From: Allosediminivita pacifica
Lineage (GTDB): Bacteria > Pseudomonadota > Alphaproteobacteria > Rhodobacterales > Rhodobacteraceae
Direction: 5' to 3'
Length of the DNA stretch: 64,000 nucleotides
NCBI RefSeq assembly: GCF_003054175.1
Contig: NZ_QBKN01000005.1
Coordinates: forward strand, 124,001 to 188,000
Below, piece after piece: positions 62,122 through 64,000 of the stretch (positions within the stretch are counted from its first letter, which is position 1; each line of letters opens with the position of its first letter). The translations under genes were made by a program, and so were the position numbers. The notes beneath the pieces were generated by a model that ran no database searches, was not told the origin of the DNA, and worked only from the letters and a program-made list of their open reading frames with translations.

Positions 62122-62697
62122 ATGAAAACTCTGACCAGTCTGACAGTGATGGCCGTGGTTGCAGCAGGCGCGGCGCAGGCCGGCAGCATGAGCGAGCCGG
62201 TTGTCGAAACCCCCGTGACCCCCGTGGCTGTCGAGCCCGCGGCTCCGGTGAACCTCGGCGGTGACTGGACCGGCGGCTACGTCGGTCTGAGCTTCGGCGC
62301 ATTGTCGATCGAAGACGACAGCGATGACGACGACAGCGCGTCCTACGGCGTGTTCGGCGGCTACGACTACGACTTCGGCCGTTTCGTCCTCGGTGGCGAG
62401 CTTGAGTATCAAGGCGCGGACGACCTGAGCGTCAATGGCGTCGACTACGACGGCATTTCGCGTGCGAAGCTGCGTGCCGGTTACGATGCTGGCCCGGCGC
62501 TGGTGTACCTCACCGGCGGTGCGGCACACGTCGAGGACACCACCGGCGCGACGCTGGGTCTCGGCATGGACTACAAGATCACCGACAACTTCACCATCGG
62601 TGCCGAATACCTGGCCGACAAGTTTGACGATGTCGACGACGCCGACGGCGACGTGACCTCCGACTCGATCGCGATCCGCGGCGCATTCCGCTTCTGA
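62122..62697 (+). CDS. Outer-membrane beta-barrel protein
   Basis: 191 residues. Signal peptide (cleavage after AAQA, about 20), a Pro/Val-rich linker, then an eight-strand-type barrel: WTGGYVGLSFGAL, YGVFGGYDYDFGRFVLGGELEYQGA, ISRAKLRAGYDAGPALVYLTGGAAH, ITDNFTIGAEYLADKFDD and a terminal aromatic (IRGAFRF), the outer-membrane assembly signal. An acidic loop EDDSDDDDS may bind cations. Ribosome site AGGAGCG. Divergent from typA. Confidence 0.87.
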   Translation: MKTLTSLTVMAVVAAGAAQAGSMSEPVVETPVTPVAVEPAAPVNLGGDWTGGYVGLSFGALSIEDDSDDDDSASYGVFGGYDYDFGRFVLGGELEYQGADDLSVNGVDYDGISRAKLRAGYDAGPALVYLTGGAAHVEDTTGATLGLGMDYKITDNFTIGAEYLADKFDDVDDADGDVTSDSIAIRGAFRF

Positions 62698-62712
62698 TCT
62701 CGAGTTGACCAG

Positions 62713-62738
62713 ATACGCCCGGCTTCGGCCGGGCGTAT
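62713..62738. terminator. Convergent terminator hairpin between the barrel protein and SMR genes
   Basis: Perfect ten-base arms ATACGCCCGG and CCGGGCGTAT with a six-base loop; no long T-run. Confidence 0.7.
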
Positions 62739-62742
62739 TGAT

Positions 62743-63072
62743 TCAGTGAGGGCTGGTATCCGAGAACAGGTGGATCACCAAGATACCCGCAAGGATCAGC
62801 CCCATCCCGATCACTGCCGGGAGATCGAGCCGCTGCCCGAAGGCAAGCAGACCGATCGCAGCGATGAAAACGATCCCCAAACCTGACCAGATCGCATAGG
62901 CGATGCCCACCGGAAAATGGTTGAGAGCAAGCGCGAGCAGGTAGAATGCCGCGCCGTAGCCAAGAACCACGACGACGCTGGGCCAGAGCCGCGTGAACTG
63001 CTGGCTGGCCTGAAGCGCAGTGGTGCCGACGGTTTCGCAAAACACGGCAAAGGCGAGGAGTACGTAGGGCAA
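62743..63072 (-). CDS. Small multidrug resistance (SMR/EmrE-type) efflux protein
   Basis: 109 residues, four helices. The N-terminus MPYVLLAFAVFCETVGTTALQASQQFTRLWPS carries the essential membrane Glu at 13; later come YLLALALNHFPVGIAYAIWSGLGIVFIAAIG and LDLPAVIGMGLILAGILVI. The start is a TTG at 63072 with GGAG seven bases before it, which gives the family N-terminus exactly; a longer reading to 63147 adds unrelated residues. Confidence 0.9.
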   Translation of the reverse strand: MPYVLLAFAVFCETVGTTALQASQQFTRLWPSVVVVLGYGAAFYLLALALNHFPVGIAYAIWSGLGIVFIAAIGLLAFGQRLDLPAVIGMGLILAGILVIHLFSDTSPH

Positions 63073-63235
63073 GGCAAGCTCCGGACTTTGATGCCGGTCA
63101 AGGCTTAGGCCATCCGTTCGCGCGGCGAAAGCGGCGGCGGACGGCACCTGACACAGATTTTATGCTGAGGAACGTGGCTGTATTAAGCGTCGGGTAGGGG
63201 ATTGCAGCAATGGTGGGCGAACTCCGCATCAACTG

Positions 63236-63817
63236 ATGAGTGCCGCCATGCCCCGCCGACTTCTTTCTGCATCCTTTCTGGCTCTCGTGGCCAACGGAGC
63301 CTTCGCAATGGACTATCGCTCCGCGATGGAAGGCTATCTCGACCAGTCTATCGCGCCATGGGCGTCCGACCCGGTGCTGGTTTCCGCCATCCAGAAGCAG
63401 AATGCGCAGACCGCCGGATACGATTCCGCTGAGATCGATCGCCTTGACCAGGCCTGGCGCTCCGAGGTGGGAATGTCCGAAACCCCGACGATCGACCCGG
63501 TCGTGACCGGGGTAGCCGCGGATTTCCTGCGGGAGCATGTTGCCGCCTCTGGCGGAACGATCACCGAGATTTTCGTGATGGATGCCCAGGGGCTCAACGT
63601 CGCGGCGTCTGCGGTAACGTCGGACTACTGGCAGGGCGACGAAGCAAAGTTCACGGAGACCTATAATGCGGGTCCGGAGGCCGTCCATTTCGGCGACGTC
63701 GAATTCGACGAGTCGAGCCAGACCTACCAGGCGCAGATTTCGCTCACCATCACGGACGAGTCCGGAAAGCCAGTGGGTGCCATGACCGTTGGCATCGTGG
63801 CGGATGCCCTGATGTAA
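63236..63817 (+). CDS. Secreted Cache/PDC-like protein
   Basis: 193 residues. Signal peptide (MPRRLLSASFLALVANGAFA, start Met at 63236 or 63248), then a region with ITEIFVMDAQGLNVAASAVTSDYWQGDEAKF and YQAQISLTITDESGKPVGAMTVGI, the strand pattern of a single Cache (PDC) ligand-binding fold. Stand-alone periplasmic version rather than a receptor domain. It is followed 53 bases later by a membrane-protein gene that may be its signalling partner. Ligand unknown. Confidence 0.75.
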   Translation: MSAAMPRRLLSASFLALVANGAFAMDYRSAMEGYLDQSIAPWASDPVLVSAIQKQNAQTAGYDSAEIDRLDQAWRSEVGMSETPTIDPVVTGVAADFLREHVAASGGTITEIFVMDAQGLNVAASAVTSDYWQGDEAKFTETYNAGPEAVHFGDVEFDESSQTYQAQISLTITDESGKPVGAMTVGIVADALM

Positions 63818-63870
63818 TTGCGGCGGGCGCGCCTTCGCTCGCCAACCTTCCAGACGAGGAATACCCCGAT

Positions 63871-64000
63871 ATGGCCATCCCCCGCATGAAGCCGGGCGCC
63901 GGTGGCGCGCTGCGCACAGTTTTCGTGAAATGTGCCGCGCTGGTGGCGCTGAATACGATTATCGTCGCCGTGGTGCTCGCCTTTCAGTCCGAACGGCTGA
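63871..64000 (+). CDS. Start of a membrane protein (runs off window)
   Basis: Only the first 43 codons are visible. ATG at 63871 with GAGGA upstream; short basic N-terminus, then a membrane helix (about residues 17-38: FVKCAALVALNTIIVAVVLAF), as in chemoreceptors or other sensor proteins. Identity cannot be settled; the Cache-like neighbour makes a signal transducer plausible. Confidence 0.6.
   Translation, partial: MAIPRMKPGAGGALRTVFVKCAALVALNTIIVAVVLAFQSERL

Overview
The window reads as chromosomal core DNA of a GC-rich alphaproteobacterium of the Rhodobacteraceae (roseobacter/Rhodobacter side). The evidence is gene order and regulation. dusB-ntrB-ntrC-ntrY-ntrX-trkA-trkH-hfq-hflX is in its usual alphaproteobacterial order. 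trpG-trpD-trpC-moaC-moeA-lexA lies next to comEC, gltX and gltA. ispDF is a fusion. The SOS boxes are of the alphaproteobacterial GTTC-N7-GTTC type, and a perfect TTAA-N7-TTAA CtrA box precedes a CckA-type kinase. I see no rRNA, tRNA, CRISPR array, insertion sequence or prophage.

Layout: 1-2.2 kb holds ccmF and the start of ccmH (minus strand, cytochrome c maturation). 2.7-4.7 kb is a membrane GGDEF-EAL protein. 4.8-15.2 kb holds gltA, gltX, comEC (plus strand), lexA and a tightly overlapping operon trpG-trpD-ung-trpC-moaC-moeA, in which a uracil-DNA glycosylase gene sits inside the trp genes. 15.3-22.4 kb holds a degenerate polysaccharide-deacetylase-like protein, a corrinoid methyl-transfer group (DUF1638 protein, small membrane protein, corrinoid protein, homocysteine methyltransferase), a radical SAM protein, and a YdcF-like and a capsule-type sugar transferase pair. 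22.5-30.3 kb holds guaA, an MFS transporter, a DUF892 stress protein with an EcfG-like promoter, a delta-class carbonic anhydrase, an MttB-family methyltransferase and a DUF6456 DNA-binding protein. 30.4-38.7 kb holds katA, lipA, two c-type cytochromes, hpt, a RatA/Coq10 protein, a disordered protein, pncC/cinA, pgpA and ispDF. 38.9-50.8 kb is the nitrogen-control/potassium/Hfq block. 50.9-59.3 kb holds an RsmB-like methyltransferase, cckA, recA, alaS, a DUF1330 protein and a MOSC protein. 59.3-64 kb holds a small secreted protein, typA, an outer-membrane barrel protein, an SMR pump, a secreted Cache-like protein and the start of a membrane protein.

How the parts connect: the corrinoid protein, the homocysteine methyltransferase and the DUF1638 protein look like pieces of a split B12-dependent methionine synthase. 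A perfect operator-like dyad lies upstream of the homocysteine methyltransferase, and an MttB-type methyltransferase 9 kb away could feed a corrinoid of the same kind. lexA and recA both carry SOS boxes, with lexA tail-to-tail with comEC. Both NtrC and NtrX lack the sigma-54 contact loop. The non-coding DNA holds structure that ordinary gene annotation does not explain: two copies of a 50-nt conserved element (2359 and 20846), two copies of a gene-end double-hairpin repeat (16713 and 26276), and a 170-nt imperfect inverted repeat between lipA and a cytochrome gene.
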